NCBI GenBank assembly: GCA_030824255.1
Contig: JAVBYB010000525.1
Coordinates: 1 to 14,812 of the forward strand
DNA: 14,812 nt
Direction: 5' to 3'
DNA from: a bacterium
GTDB lineage: Bacteria; Pseudomonadota; Alphaproteobacteria; Caulobacterales; Hyphomonadaceae
Part shown: one piece after another, positions 7,958-14,812 of the stretch
Numbering within the stretch: position 1 is the first letter of the stretch
How the letters are laid out: every line of letters starts with the position of its first letter
Position numbers and translations under genes: made by a program
The notes under the pieces: model-generated
What the model saw: the letters and a program-made list of their open reading frames with translations, nothing else
What the model was told of the DNA's origin: nothing
Database searches by the model: none

Positions 7958-8512
7958 ATGAGCGATGTCGCCACACAGAAGCGCTATCCAAACAGCGCCA
8001 TCCTGCTGCACTGGCTCGTTCTGTTGCTCGTGATCGCGGCTTATGTCTGCATTCTTTTGCGGACAAACTACCAACGGGGCAGCGACATTCGTGAAGGCCT
8101 CAAGGCTTGGCACTTCACGCTCGGGCTCAGCGTGTTCGCCGCCACTTTCCTGCGTGCGGGCCTGCGCGCATTCGTCTGGAAGACGCCGGCGATCGCGCCG
8201 GAGCCGCCTCGCTTTTTGCACGTGCTGTCGATCGCCGCCCACCTCGCGATTTATGCTTGGCTGATTGCGATGCCGATCGCCGGCTGGATCATTCTCAGCG
8301 CAGAAGGCGATCCCATCCCATTCTGGGGGCTCAACCTGCCGCCGTTGACCGGACCGAATGAACCCTTTGCCGACCAGATCAAGGATCTGCATGAAACTGG
8401 AGGCACACTGGGATATTTTCTGCTGGGGCTGCACGCCGCCGCAGCGCTATTTCACCACTATCTGCTGAAGGACAACACGCTGATCAGGATGCTGCCATAC
8501 CGCGGCCGCTGA
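7958..8512 (+). CDS. Cytochrome b561 family protein
   Basis: Four-helix inner-membrane di-haem b protein of the CybB-like family (Pfam Ni_hydr_CYTB/cytochrome b561), moving electrons between the quinone pool and a partner; CybB of E. coli oxidises superoxide. 184 aa from ATG 7958, chosen for the Shine-Dalgarno AGGAGA 5 bases upstream; an upstream in-frame start at 7895 would lie within the FNR-type box. Candidate haem-ligand histidines: H18 in LLHW, H52 in WHFTLG, H145 in KDLHETGG and H159 in LLGLHAAAALFHH. Membrane segments at about 13-34, 51-68, 90-114 and 150-168. The loop GDPIPFWGLNLPP (118-130) is typical of the family. The predicted FNR/FixK control fits an oxygen-limited role. It stands alone, with 142 bases separating it from argH. 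Confidence 0.94.
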   Translation: MSDVATQKRYPNSAILLHWLVLLLVIAAYVCILLRTNYQRGSDIREGLKAWHFTLGLSVFAATFLRAGLRAFVWKTPAIAPEPPRFLHVLSIAAHLAIYAWLIAMPIAGWIILSAEGDPIPFWGLNLPPLTGPNEPFADQIKDLHETGGTLGYFLLGLHAAAALFHHYLLKDNTLIRMLPYRGR

Positions 8513-8747
8513 AGACGGGAAGGCCCCAAAGCGCGCCTCCGACAAGCAAAAGAATATGTGTCCGTCGCTTACGAGAAAGATGGCTTCGCCGTAAATATCC
8601 AGTCCGCCTGCATGTGCAGAATGCACTGACATGGTATGGGGCAGGATGCCGGTCGACGCGACGCCACGAGTGACTTCCTTTGCTCCTGGAGAGACAAGTT
8701 TCGTGCCGCTGCTTTGCACCGGCTACCATTGCGAGGGGGTCACGACG

Positions 8748-9410
8748 ATGAGCGGCCTGCTCTCGATCATGGATGAGAAGGCCGCTTCCCATCCCGGCGC
8801 CCGCATGCTCGCCACGCTGGATGATACAGGGCAGGCCTTTTACACATCGGGCCACACGATAGACGCCAACGATCTCGATCCGGCTCGCAACGACGAGGAA
8901 ATCATTGGCGAAGGCGATACGCCGCCGCTGCCTGATTTCGCCGTCCGCCTCGATCGCCTCGTCAAGGCCGCCAGCGCCGTGCCCCTGGACCAGATCAGCA
9001 ACCGCCTCTGGTGGAGCGGCGAAGACCGCCAATCCTTCTTCGCCCTGCAGGACAATCCTGACGCGATCCTCGATCACAGGGAAATCTACATTCAGGCGGT
9101 GCCCGTCTCACACGGGTGGAAAACGGTCGCCGCCTTTCCCAACGGCTATTTCCATGGCGACTTCAGCCCGATGGAAAACCTCGTCCTCGCCCGCCACCTC
9201 GAAGAGACCTTCGGCTACGCCCTGTTCGGCATCGGCGCGAGCTATCTCGGCTTCCGCCGCACCTTGCCCCTGTCATCCGAACGGCTGGACACCCTCACCC
9301 AGTTCATCATCAACCTGCACGCCGAATCCAACGATCGCGAGCTGCCCGCAAAAATCCGCATGGCGCTCGCGGCCTCGGACCTGCTCTTTGTCGCCTATGT
9401 TGATCGCTAG
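8748..9410 (+). CDS. Conserved-looking protein of unknown function
   Basis: Not recognised. 220 aa from ATG 8748, preferred because GAGGGGG lies 8 bases upstream; an in-frame ATG at 8631 would add 39 residues of less gene-like sequence. No signal peptide or membrane helix is apparent, so it is probably cytosolic. The N-terminal half is acidic (DANDLDPARNDEEIIGEGD, about 38-56). The C-terminal half contains NRLWWSGEDRQSFFALQDNP (about 84-103) and a motif-rich stretch from FPNGYFHGDFSPMENLVLAR to FGYALFGIGASYLGFRR, about 130-168, probably the folded core. Codon use looks like that of the neighbours, so it seems a genuine gene. The stop codon overlaps that of the opposing TspO-like gene. The 235 bases before it hold no evident gene; only a short inverted repeat at 8614-8626 was seen. 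Confidence 0.8.
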   Translation: MSGLLSIMDEKAASHPGARMLATLDDTGQAFYTSGHTIDANDLDPARNDEEIIGEGDTPPLPDFAVRLDRLVKAASAVPLDQISNRLWWSGEDRQSFFALQDNPDAILDHREIYIQAVPVSHGWKTVAAFPNGYFHGDFSPMENLVLARHLEETFGYALFGIGASYLGFRRTLPLSSERLDTLTQFIINLHAESNDRELPAKIRMALAASDLLFVAYVDR

Positions 9411-9928
9411 CGCGCCATCTCGAGCGCCTGCAGTCCGAGCGCATTCGCGACGATCAGCCAGAGGATGGACGGCGCGATCATGGTCACGGCCGCCATCGAC
9501 ACCGGCCACACGCGGATAATCGCCATGATCGCCAGCAAAAGCGAGAAGCCGTTGGCGATGGCGCTACCCGTCGTATCCACGAACGCCGTCACCACCGGAT
9601 AGAACAGCCCCCACACGATAAGCGCCGCCACCCACATCGAGCGGCTGGCGCGCGGATCGTCCTTCGTGGCCGTCTTCCACCGCGCAGCGCCCCACAACGG
9701 ATAGATGACGCACCAGATCGCCCCGATCAGCCAACCCGGCGGATTCCACGAAACCGCCGCGTAGTCAGGGTTCTCGACGTCCCCAAGGGCAAACAGCAGA
9801 CCGTTCCCCATCAGCACGGCCGCCAGCGGCAGCACGATGCTTAGCGTCAGGCCCAGCATGTTGGCCCGATCCCACACCGGACCGGCGGATCCATCCTTGC
9901 CGGGGTGCGCGTCGATCAGGCTGGCCAT
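9407..9928 (-). CDS. TspO/MBR-like tryptophan-rich membrane protein
   Basis: Probable member of the TspO/translocator family: five-helix inner- or outer-membrane proteins that bind porphyrins and, in Rhodobacter, tune tetrapyrrole-related gene expression to oxygen. 173 aa from ATG 9928, with GGAG 7 bases upstream. The best family mark is WNPPGWLIGAIWCVIYPLWG (61-80), matching the W-x-PPGW-x-G-x-x-W-x-x-x-Y loop and second helix. Five hydrophobic segments at about 24-48, 64-84, 98-117, 121-141 and 145-166. The LNxxW...FF motif usual in helix 3 is replaced by IVWGLFYPVV, so this is a divergent member. Its gene is divergent from the lptM-lysA operon and converges on the unknown gene. Confidence 0.75.
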   Translation of the reverse strand: MASLIDAHPGKDGSAGPVWDRANMLGLTLSIVLPLAAVLMGNGLLFALGDVENPDYAAVSWNPPGWLIGAIWCVIYPLWGAARWKTATKDDPRASRSMWVAALIVWGLFYPVVTAFVDTTGSAIANGFSLLLAIMAIIRVWPVSMAAVTMIAPSILWLIVANALGLQALEMAR

Positions 9929-10000
9929 GCAAAGTCTCCAGGTTTCGCTGGATAATGTACGCATCGGCAGGTCGTTCCGGATCAGCGGCGCCCACCGAAC

Positions 10001-10029
10001 TTGACCCGCCCCCCGACGCGTCGGATTGT
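10001..10029 (+). promoter_or_regulatory. Possible promoter of the lptM-lysA-DUF4175 operon
   Basis: TTGACC (10001-10006) is a good -35; 17 bases on is a weak -10, GATTGT (10024-10029). Transcription would then start at or next to the ATG at 10037, giving a leaderless or nearly leaderless message. No Shine-Dalgarno is seen before that ATG, which agrees. The -10 match is poor. Confidence 0.3.
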
Positions 10030-10036
10030 GCCGCCC

Positions 10037-10297
10037 ATGCGCACAACCTTACTGCTCTTGCTGTCTCTGACCGCTCTCGCCGCCTGCGGCCTGCAGGGCG
10101 ACCTTGAGCGTCCGGTTCCCCTCTGGGGCAATCCGCCGAACGAGGGCCCGAACGACCCGCGCACACTCAAGGCGCAGGAAGACGCCGAAGCGGCCGAGCG
10201 CGCCGCCAGCGAAGAGCGCGAACGCGCCGAAGCCGCCGCCGAACGCGAAGCCCTCGACGCGCAGACCATCCCGCCTGCTCCGGGCACGCCGCAATAG
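10037..10297 (+). CDS. LptM-like small lipoprotein (YifL family)
   Basis: 86-aa outer-membrane lipoprotein resembling LptM/YifL, which in E. coli assists maturation of the LptD-LptE lipopolysaccharide translocon. Signal sequence at residues 1-16 with a poly-Leu core and lipobox LAAC (Cys17). The mature start CGLQGDLERP follows the family pattern CGxKGxLxxP (E. coli CGLKGPLYFP). The C-terminal half (about 45-75) is an Ala/Glu/Arg-rich helical stretch likely to be a short coiled coil, then a Pro-rich tail; this is unlike E. coli LptM. It sits just upstream of lysA, where this family is often found. ATG 10037 is preferred over a TTG at 10001 because it places the basic residue and hydrophobic core correctly. 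Function is inferred from the short mature motif. Confidence 0.8.
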   Translation: MRTTLLLLLSLTALAACGLQGDLERPVPLWGNPPNEGPNDPRTLKAQEDAEAAERAASEERERAEAAAEREALDAQTIPPAPGTPQ

Positions 10298-10379
10298 CAG
10301 ACCGCCTGATCCCTTGCGGGGTGACACAGGCGCCGCCATCCGCTACCTCGCCTGACTGGGGAACGGCTGGAATCGAACG

Positions 10380-11651
10380 ATGCACCACTTCGCGTATCGC
10401 AATGGCGTCATGCACTGCGAGGATGTCTCGCTGGAGGCTGTCGCGCGCGAACTGGGAACGCCCGCCTACGTCTATTCCGACGCCACCCTGCGTCGCCATT
10501 ATCAGGTGCTCGCGGACGCGTTCGCCGATCGCAAGACGCTGATCGCCTTCGCGGTGAAGGCCAATTCCAACATCGGCGTCCTCGCCACCCTCGCCTCGGT
10601 CGGCGCCGGCGCGGATGTCGTCTCCGGCGGCGAACTCCTGCGGGCCCTTGAGGCCGGCATCCCGGCGGACCGCATCGTCTTTTCCGGCGTCGCCAAGACC
10701 GAAGCGGAAATGCGCCTCGGCCTGTCCAAAGGCATCTTCCAGTTCAACGTGGAGAGCCTGCCCGAACTTCGCCGCCTCTCCCGTATCGCCGAAGAGATGG
10801 GCAAGCGTGCGCCGATCGCCTTCCGCGTCAATCCGCATGTCGAGGCTGGCGGCCACGCCCACATCTCCACCGGGACGCCGGAGAACAAGTTCGGCATCGC
10901 CTGGCACGAGGCCGAGAGCTTCTACGAGGAAGCCAGCCGCCTGCCGAACATCGAACCGGTCGGGGTCGCGGTCCACATCGGCAGCCAGATCATGCGCGTG
11001 GAGCCCATGCGCGCCGCCTGGGAGAAGGTCGTCTCCCTCACCCGCCGCCTGCGCGACCGTGGCTTCAACATCACCCGCGTGGATTTCGGCGGCGGGCTCG
11101 GCGTGCCCTACAAGGACGGCGAAGATCCCGACAGCCCGATCATCTATGCCCGGCAGGTCCGTGAGGCTCTTGGCAACCTGGACGTCCAGCTCGTCATCGA
11201 ACCTGGACGGTTAATTGCCGGCAATGCCGGAGTTTTGATCTCCCGGGTCGAGTACGTGAAAGAGCGCGACGGGCGAACTTTTGTCATCCTGGACGCCGGA
11301 ATGAACGACCTGATGCGCCCGGCGCTCTACGCCGCCCATCACGAAGTCCTGCCCGTCCGCACGCCAGAGATGGGTTCCGCCCGCCGCGCAGTCGATCTTG
11401 TTGGCCCAATTTGCGAAAGCACCGATCGTTTCGCGAAGGATCGCCCCATGCCCCCCCTCAAGGAGGGCGATCTGGTGGCTTTCATGACGGCGGGCGCATA
11501 CGGCGCCACATTGTCGTCCCAGTATAATTCGAGACCTCTGGTGGCCGAGGCCCTCGTGCGGGGCGATGCTTGCGTTGTTATCCGCCGCAGGCCAACCTTC
11601 GAGGAAATGATCGCCCTGGAACGGGCGCCGGATTGGATCGCAAGTGGCTGA
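10380..11651 (+). CDS. lysA: Diaminopimelate decarboxylase
   Basis: PLP-dependent cytoplasmic enzyme converting meso-diaminopimelate to L-lysine, the last step of lysine synthesis and a branch point with peptidoglycan precursor supply. 423 aa, the usual length. PLP Schiff-base lysine is K60 in FAVKANSN. Other marks: VVSGGELLRAL (80-90), HIGSQI (199-204), phosphate-binding GGGLG (237-241), EPGR (274-277), the CES motif (345-347) donating the active-site Cys across the dimer, and GAYGATLSSQYNSRP (372-386). The fold is an alanine-racemase-type TIM barrel followed by a beta domain. The start MHHFAYRNG is typical of alphaproteobacterial LysA. It is 82 bases downstream of the LptM-like gene with no terminator between, and overlaps the next gene by 8 bases, so it is probably co-transcribed with both. 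Confidence 0.98.
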   Translation: MHHFAYRNGVMHCEDVSLEAVARELGTPAYVYSDATLRRHYQVLADAFADRKTLIAFAVKANSNIGVLATLASVGAGADVVSGGELLRALEAGIPADRIVFSGVAKTEAEMRLGLSKGIFQFNVESLPELRRLSRIAEEMGKRAPIAFRVNPHVEAGGHAHISTGTPENKFGIAWHEAESFYEEASRLPNIEPVGVAVHIGSQIMRVEPMRAAWEKVVSLTRRLRDRGFNITRVDFGGGLGVPYKDGEDPDSPIIYARQVREALGNLDVQLVIEPGRLIAGNAGVLISRVEYVKERDGRTFVILDAGMNDLMRPALYAAHHEVLPVRTPEMGSARRAVDLVGPICESTDRFAKDRPMPPLKEGDLVAFMTAGAYGATLSSQYNSRPLVAEALVRGDACVVIRRRPTFEEMIALERAPDWIASG

Positions 11652-14436
11652 CGGATTTGGCCTGAGGGAGAAGCTGGACGCCCGGATTGCTTCGGCGCGC
11701 CGTCGTCTCTTCTGGCCGTCCCTCGTCCGCTCGGCCCTTCCGGCTGTCCTCTGGTTTACCGGCTTTGCGGTCTTCTGGCTCACCGGGCTCTACACACCCC
11801 TTCCGCCCGAAATTCAGGCCACCGTTGGCGTCGTCTTCTGGGTCGGCCTGCTCACGCTCGTCCTCGTCGGCTTCAAGGTCTGGCATCGCCCCACCGAAGA
11901 CGAGGCGCGCGACCTGATCGACGGCTCCATCGAGGGCCGCCCGCTCTCCGTCTGGACCGACCGCCCGTCCAAGGCCGACACCACTGGCTGGACGCTCTGG
12001 CAGGAACACCGCGACCGCATGGCCGCCCTGGCTCTCAAACAGGGCAGGATCGATGTCGCGCCTCACTGGAAACAGGCTGACCCGTTCTATCTTCGGTTCG
12101 CCGCCCCCGCCTTGCTCGTTGTTGCCGGCGTCGTCGCCGGCGCCGCCGTGCTGGATCGGACAGGCAAGGGTCTCTTCCCGGATTACGGCGCCCTGTTCGG
12201 CGCCCACACGCTGAAGATCGAGGCGTGGATCACCCCGCCGGGCTATACCGGCTCCGCCCCCTTCGTGCTCACCCCCGGTCAGGCCGCCAAGGCGCCGGAA
12301 GGCTCCGAAGTCACCATCCGCATCATCGGCCCCGGCCGTCCGCAGATCGGCGTGATGCCGAACGATGGCGGCGCCGTCTCGCTCGAGCCGCAGCCCGGCA
12401 TCGACGCCGCCTATGAGGCCCGCGTCGTCGTGAAGGAAGACATGCGCATCGCGGTGAATTTCTGGGGCGAGCGCGCCAGCTTCCCTTTCACCATCGTTGA
12501 CGATCTCACACCGACCGTCTCCTTCGTCGAACCGCCGAAACTGGGCGATGGCGACCGGACCGAATTCAAATACCAGCTCGCCGACGACTACGGCGTTGAA
12601 AAGCTCGAACTCGTTGCGATCCGCACCGACCTGCCGGAGAGCGCCGGCGTGGTCGAGGACGCGATCCCGATCGAAACCGCCACACTCTCCCCGAAGGAAG
12701 AGGAAGGCGACTACAGCCAGGATCTCGTTCGCCATCGCTGGGCTGGCCTGGATGTGATGGTGAAGCTGCGCGCGACCGACGCGGCCGGACAGATCGCGGA
12801 AAGTGAGCCCGTCGCTTACCGCCTACCCGAGAAAATCTTCCTCCAGTCCAACGCCCGCATGGCGCAGGAAGCGCGCCAGGTCCTCCTGCGCAACTGGGAA
12901 GACTACAAGACGCCGGATGGCGCCGACAATTTCACCGCCGTCGAGGGCAGTGGCTACAATGCCCTCGCCACCGCCGCCGCCAACCGCCTCAGCTGGGCGC
13001 CGCAGGAAGTGAAGCGCTCCGTCATGGTGCTCGATGCGATCACGTGGCGCCCGGAAGACTATTTCGAGGACCCGGTCGTGTTCATGGGCCTGCGCAATGC
13101 GCGGGGCATCATCGAGACGGCATCGACCCGCGATGAAGCCGAAAGCTCTGAAGGCCTGCTATGGGACATCGCCCTGCGCGCCGAATACGGCTCGCTCGCC
13201 GATGCCTCCGCAGCGCTTGAGGCTGCACGCCGCGCGCTGGAAGAAGCGCTCCGCCGCGGCGCGTCGGAAGAAGAAATCAAGCGCCTGATGGATATGTACG
13301 AGCAGGCCATCGAGAACTATCTCGCCGCTCAGATGGCCGAGGCGCTGCGCAACGGCAACGTCAATCAGGATGGCGGCCAGCAACAGGACGGCATGCAGGG
13401 CGGCGGCCCGCAGATGGGCGACAGCGAACTCAACCGGATGCTTCAGGCCCTGCGCGATCTCGCCGAGACCGGCGCGCGCGATCAGGCCCGCCAGCTTCTG
13501 AACGACATGCAGCGCATGCTCGACCAGATGCAGAACATGCAGATCCAGATGGGTCGCGGCGGTCAGGGCGGTCAGCCGCCGGAAGACGGCCCGATGAGCC
13601 GCGCCCTCAACCGCGCGCTGCAGGATACCAACCGGGCCCTCAACGATCAGCGCGACCTCAACGACCAGACCGAGGAAGCGCAGCGCAACGGCGCCCAGAA
13701 CGGCCAGCAGCTCGCTGATCAGCAGCGCCAGCAGCGTGAGCGTCTCGAACAGCAGATGCGCTCCGGCGGCGGTCAGCCGCAACAACAGGGCCAGCAGGGT
13801 CAGGGCGGCCAGCAGCAACAGGGACAGGGTCAGCAGGGCGAAGGCCAACAAGGCCAGGGACAGCAGGGCCAAGGACAGCAGGGTCAGGGTCAACAACCCG
13901 GCCAGGGACAACAAGGTCAGGGCGGTCAGGGCAACCAGCCAGGCCAACAGCCGGGCCAGCAAGGTCAGGGCCAGGGGCAGGGTCAGGCCGATCGCGGCGG
14001 CCCCGGCGGCCAGCCCGGACGCCCGGGCGTCGAAGGCGACGGCATGTACGGCCAGGAGAACGACCGCACCCGCCGCCTGCTCGGCAACGCCATCGAAATG
14101 CAGAAGCGCGCCGAGGAAGCCCTCCGCCGTGGAGACTTCGCCGCCGCGCGCGAAGCCCAGCAGCAGGCCATGTCCTCCCTGCAGGACCGCTCCTCCGAAC
14201 TCGCCCGACTCAGCGACGAGAACGACCCCAACGCCCGCGAAGAGCGTGACCAGCGCGACATCCTCGGCCGCCTGAACAATGGCGAGTCCGGCTTCGGCGA
14301 CAATGTGAAGATCCCCGACGAGATCGAGCGCCAGAAAGCCCGCGATATCCTTGACGAGATCCGCCGCCGCGCTGGCAACCGCGCGCTCACACGCGAAGAA
14401 CTCGACTACCTCCAGCGCCTGCTCGACCGGTTCTGA
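11644..14436 (+). CDS. DUF4175 / TIGR02302 large membrane protein with Gln/Gly-rich region
   Basis: Alphaproteobacterial envelope protein of unknown function (TIGR02302 family, Pfam DUF4175). 930 aa starting at GTG 11644, inside the end of lysA, which suggests translational coupling. Basic N-terminus, then membrane helices at about 28-48, 60-79 and 151-170. Next come beta-rich, Ig-like-looking segments (about 185-400), including IEAWITPPGYTG near 196-207. A long helical region follows (about 410-700), rich in Gln, Glu and Met. A Gln/Gly repeat tract occupies about 713-783. The conserved helical C-terminus (about 795-930) contains RTRRLLGNAIEMQKRAEEALRR and ends LTREELDYLQRLLDRF. Most of the protein should lie in the periplasm. 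Family members are about 850 residues with this same architecture and are commonly next to lysA. The role is unknown; the context hints at cell-envelope function. Confidence 0.93.
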   Translation: MADGFGLREKLDARIASARRRLFWPSLVRSALPAVLWFTGFAVFWLTGLYTPLPPEIQATVGVVFWVGLLTLVLVGFKVWHRPTEDEARDLIDGSIEGRPLSVWTDRPSKADTTGWTLWQEHRDRMAALALKQGRIDVAPHWKQADPFYLRFAAPALLVVAGVVAGAAVLDRTGKGLFPDYGALFGAHTLKIEAWITPPGYTGSAPFVLTPGQAAKAPEGSEVTIRIIGPGRPQIGVMPNDGGAVSLEPQPGIDAAYEARVVVKEDMRIAVNFWGERASFPFTIVDDLTPTVSFVEPPKLGDGDRTEFKYQLADDYGVEKLELVAIRTDLPESAGVVEDAIPIETATLSPKEEEGDYSQDLVRHRWAGLDVMVKLRATDAAGQIAESEPVAYRLPEKIFLQSNARMAQEARQVLLRNWEDYKTPDGADNFTAVEGSGYNALATAAANRLSWAPQEVKRSVMVLDAITWRPEDYFEDPVVFMGLRNARGIIETASTRDEAESSEGLLWDIALRAEYGSLADASAALEAARRALEEALRRGASEEEIKRLMDMYEQAIENYLAAQMAEALRNGNVNQDGGQQQDGMQGGGPQMGDSELNRMLQALRDLAETGARDQARQLLNDMQRMLDQMQNMQIQMGRGGQGGQPPEDGPMSRALNRALQDTNRALNDQRDLNDQTEEAQRNGAQNGQQLADQQRQQRERLEQQMRSGGGQPQQQGQQGQGGQQQQGQGQQGEGQQGQGQQGQGQQGQGQQPGQGQQGQGGQGNQPGQQPGQQGQGQGQGQADRGGPGGQPGRPGVEGDGMYGQENDRTRRLLGNAIEMQKRAEEALRRGDFAAAREAQQQAMSSLQDRSSELARLSDENDPNAREERDQRDILGRLNNGESGFGDNVKIPDEIERQKARDILDEIRRRAGNRALTREELDYLQRLLDRF
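13780..13990 (+). repeat. Gln/Gly-coding low-complexity tract inside the DUF4175 gene
   Basis: About 70 codons built almost wholly from CAG/CAA (Gln) and GGT/GGC/GGA (Gly) in short units such as QGQQGQGQQ, with occasional Pro, Glu and Asn. The repeats are imperfect through synonymous codons. It probably forms a flexible periplasmic linker and is a candidate for length variation between strains by slippage. Confidence 0.85.
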
Positions 14437-14452
14437 TTGCCCATTAACGAAA

Positions 14453-14480
14453 ACGACCCCCACGCATCGGTGGAGGTCGT
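14453..14480. terminator. Bidirectional terminator between the DUF4175 and CsbD-like genes
   Basis: Stem of ten pairs with one C/A mismatch (14453-14463 with 14470-14480) and a 6-base loop, 16 bases after the DUF4175 stop codon. A T-rich TATTTT follows on the + strand, and TTTTCGTT on the minus strand, so it can serve both converging genes. Confidence 0.75.
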
Positions 14481-14525
14481 CTATTTTGTAGCTGTGCGGG
14501 TGTATCGACCGTCCGGCTTCGCGCG

Positions 14526-14812
14526 CTAGCGCCGCAAAAGGCGGCTCAGCAGGAACGCCGCGCCGACGGCAAGACCTGTAGTCAGCAACGGCTTGTCGCG
14601 AGCGAACTCCAGTCCACGCTTGGCAGGATCGCGGATTTCTGGCGGCGCTTTATCGGCCAGTCCATCGAGCCCATCAATGACGCGGCCATAGGCTTGCTTG
14701 GCATGCCCGCCGATTTCTTTGGCGGCGCCCTCAAGCTGGAGCTTGGCGTCGCCCGTGATGTCGCCCAAACCGCTCGTGGCCTTGCCGATCACTTTATCCA
14801 AACCACCGTTGA
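14526..14812 (-). CDS. Small CsbD-like protein with C-terminal membrane anchor (5' end probably outside window)
   Basis: At least 91 aa; the frame stays open to the right edge (preceding residues N-G-G), and the only start candidate inside the window is a TTG at 14801, so the real start is probably beyond it. The N-terminal half, LDKVIGKATSGLGDITGD followed by LEGAAKEIGGHAKQAYG, resembles CsbD/YjbJ stress proteins (GK-x-K-x-x-x-G...GD...EGxxxxxxGxxxxxxG). The C-terminus ARDKPLLTTGLAVGAAFLLSRLLRR is a single hydrophobic helix closed by arginines, as in ElaB/DUF883 proteins. The combination suggests an inner-membrane-tethered, stress-induced small protein; the molecular role of CsbD proteins is unknown. 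It converges on the DUF4175 gene. Confidence 0.75.
   Translation of the reverse strand, partial: NGGLDKVIGKATSGLGDITGDAKLQLEGAAKEIGGHAKQAYGRVIDGLDGLADKAPPEIRDPAKRGLEFARDKPLLTTGLAVGAAFLLSRLLRR

Noticed and set aside
8614..8626. Inverted repeat GTGCA-GAA-TGCAC as an operator
   Set aside because: Only 10 paired bases, 121 bases before the chosen start, matching no regulator I know; may be chance.
8631..8747. Upstream start (ATG 8631) for the unknown 220-aa gene
   Set aside because: The added 39 residues look non-coding in character and the ATG at 8748 has a much better Shine-Dalgarno.
9929..9964. Twelve-residue N-terminal extension of the TspO-like protein
   Set aside because: The ATG at 9928 has GGAG at proper spacing; the extension adds no recognisable feature.
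11578..12735. 385-codon minus-strand frame over the lysA/DUF4175 junction
   Set aside because: Antisense to two well-supported genes, with composition typical of a GC-rich shadow frame.
13780..13990. CRISPR-like array
   Set aside because: The repeats are in-frame codon-level Gln/Gly units without uniform repeats or unique spacers.
13159..14463. 434-codon minus-strand frame opposite the DUF4175 gene
   Set aside because: The Leu/Ala-rich translation arises from reading the Gln/Gly repeats backwards; no ribosome binding site or family match.

Overview
The window is a compact, GC-rich (roughly 60-65% by eye) stretch of an alphaproteobacterial chromosome. The best taxonomic clues are the neighbourhood tlpA-like / argH / small LptM-like lipoprotein / lysA / DUF4175 (TIGR02302) protein, and a TonB-dependent receptor beside secreted proteins of unknown function. 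Together they suggest the Caulobacterales, probably a Hyphomonadaceae-like organism. That assignment is an inference from gene content. I saw no tRNA, rRNA, CRISPR array, insertion sequence or phage gene.

Layout. (1) 1-3090, + strand: a TonB-dependent outer-membrane receptor whose 5' end is cut off by the window, closed by a strong terminator hairpin. (2) 3222-5618, - strand, converging on the receptor: two tandem paralogous exported proteins (367 and 360 aa) of a family I cannot assign a function. Each copy has its own promoter region, leader hairpin, Shine-Dalgarno site and terminator, so the whole transcription unit appears duplicated. Four upstream sequence blocks are kept in exact, ungapped register between the copies. 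(3) 5759-6391, - strand: a TlpA/thioredoxin-like lipoprotein, divergent from argH (6390-7814, +). The two ATG codons share the single tetranucleotide CATG. (4) 7815-9928: cytochrome b561 (+) behind a perfect FNR/FixK-type box, an unrecognised 220-aa protein (+), and a divergent TspO/MBR protein (-) whose stop codon overlaps that of the unknown gene. (5) 10037-14436, +: an apparent operon of LptM-like lipoprotein, lysA (diaminopimelate decarboxylase) and the large DUF4175 membrane protein with a Gln/Gly-rich tract. (6) 14526 to the right edge, -: a small CsbD-like/membrane-anchored stress-type protein, entering from outside the window.

How the genes fit together. argH (last step of arginine synthesis) and lysA (last step of lysine synthesis, which also consumes the cell-wall precursor meso-diaminopimelate) are core metabolism. 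The LptM-like and TlpA-like lipoproteins are envelope maintenance functions. The b561/unknown/TspO block between argH and lptM-lysA looks like an insertion into the usual cluster and has a haem/porphyrin and oxygen-response flavour. The receptor and the two secreted paralogues may form a nutrient-acquisition locus, but the substrate cannot be read from the sequence. The most novel-looking part of the window is the duplicated secreted-protein unit at 3175-5743.
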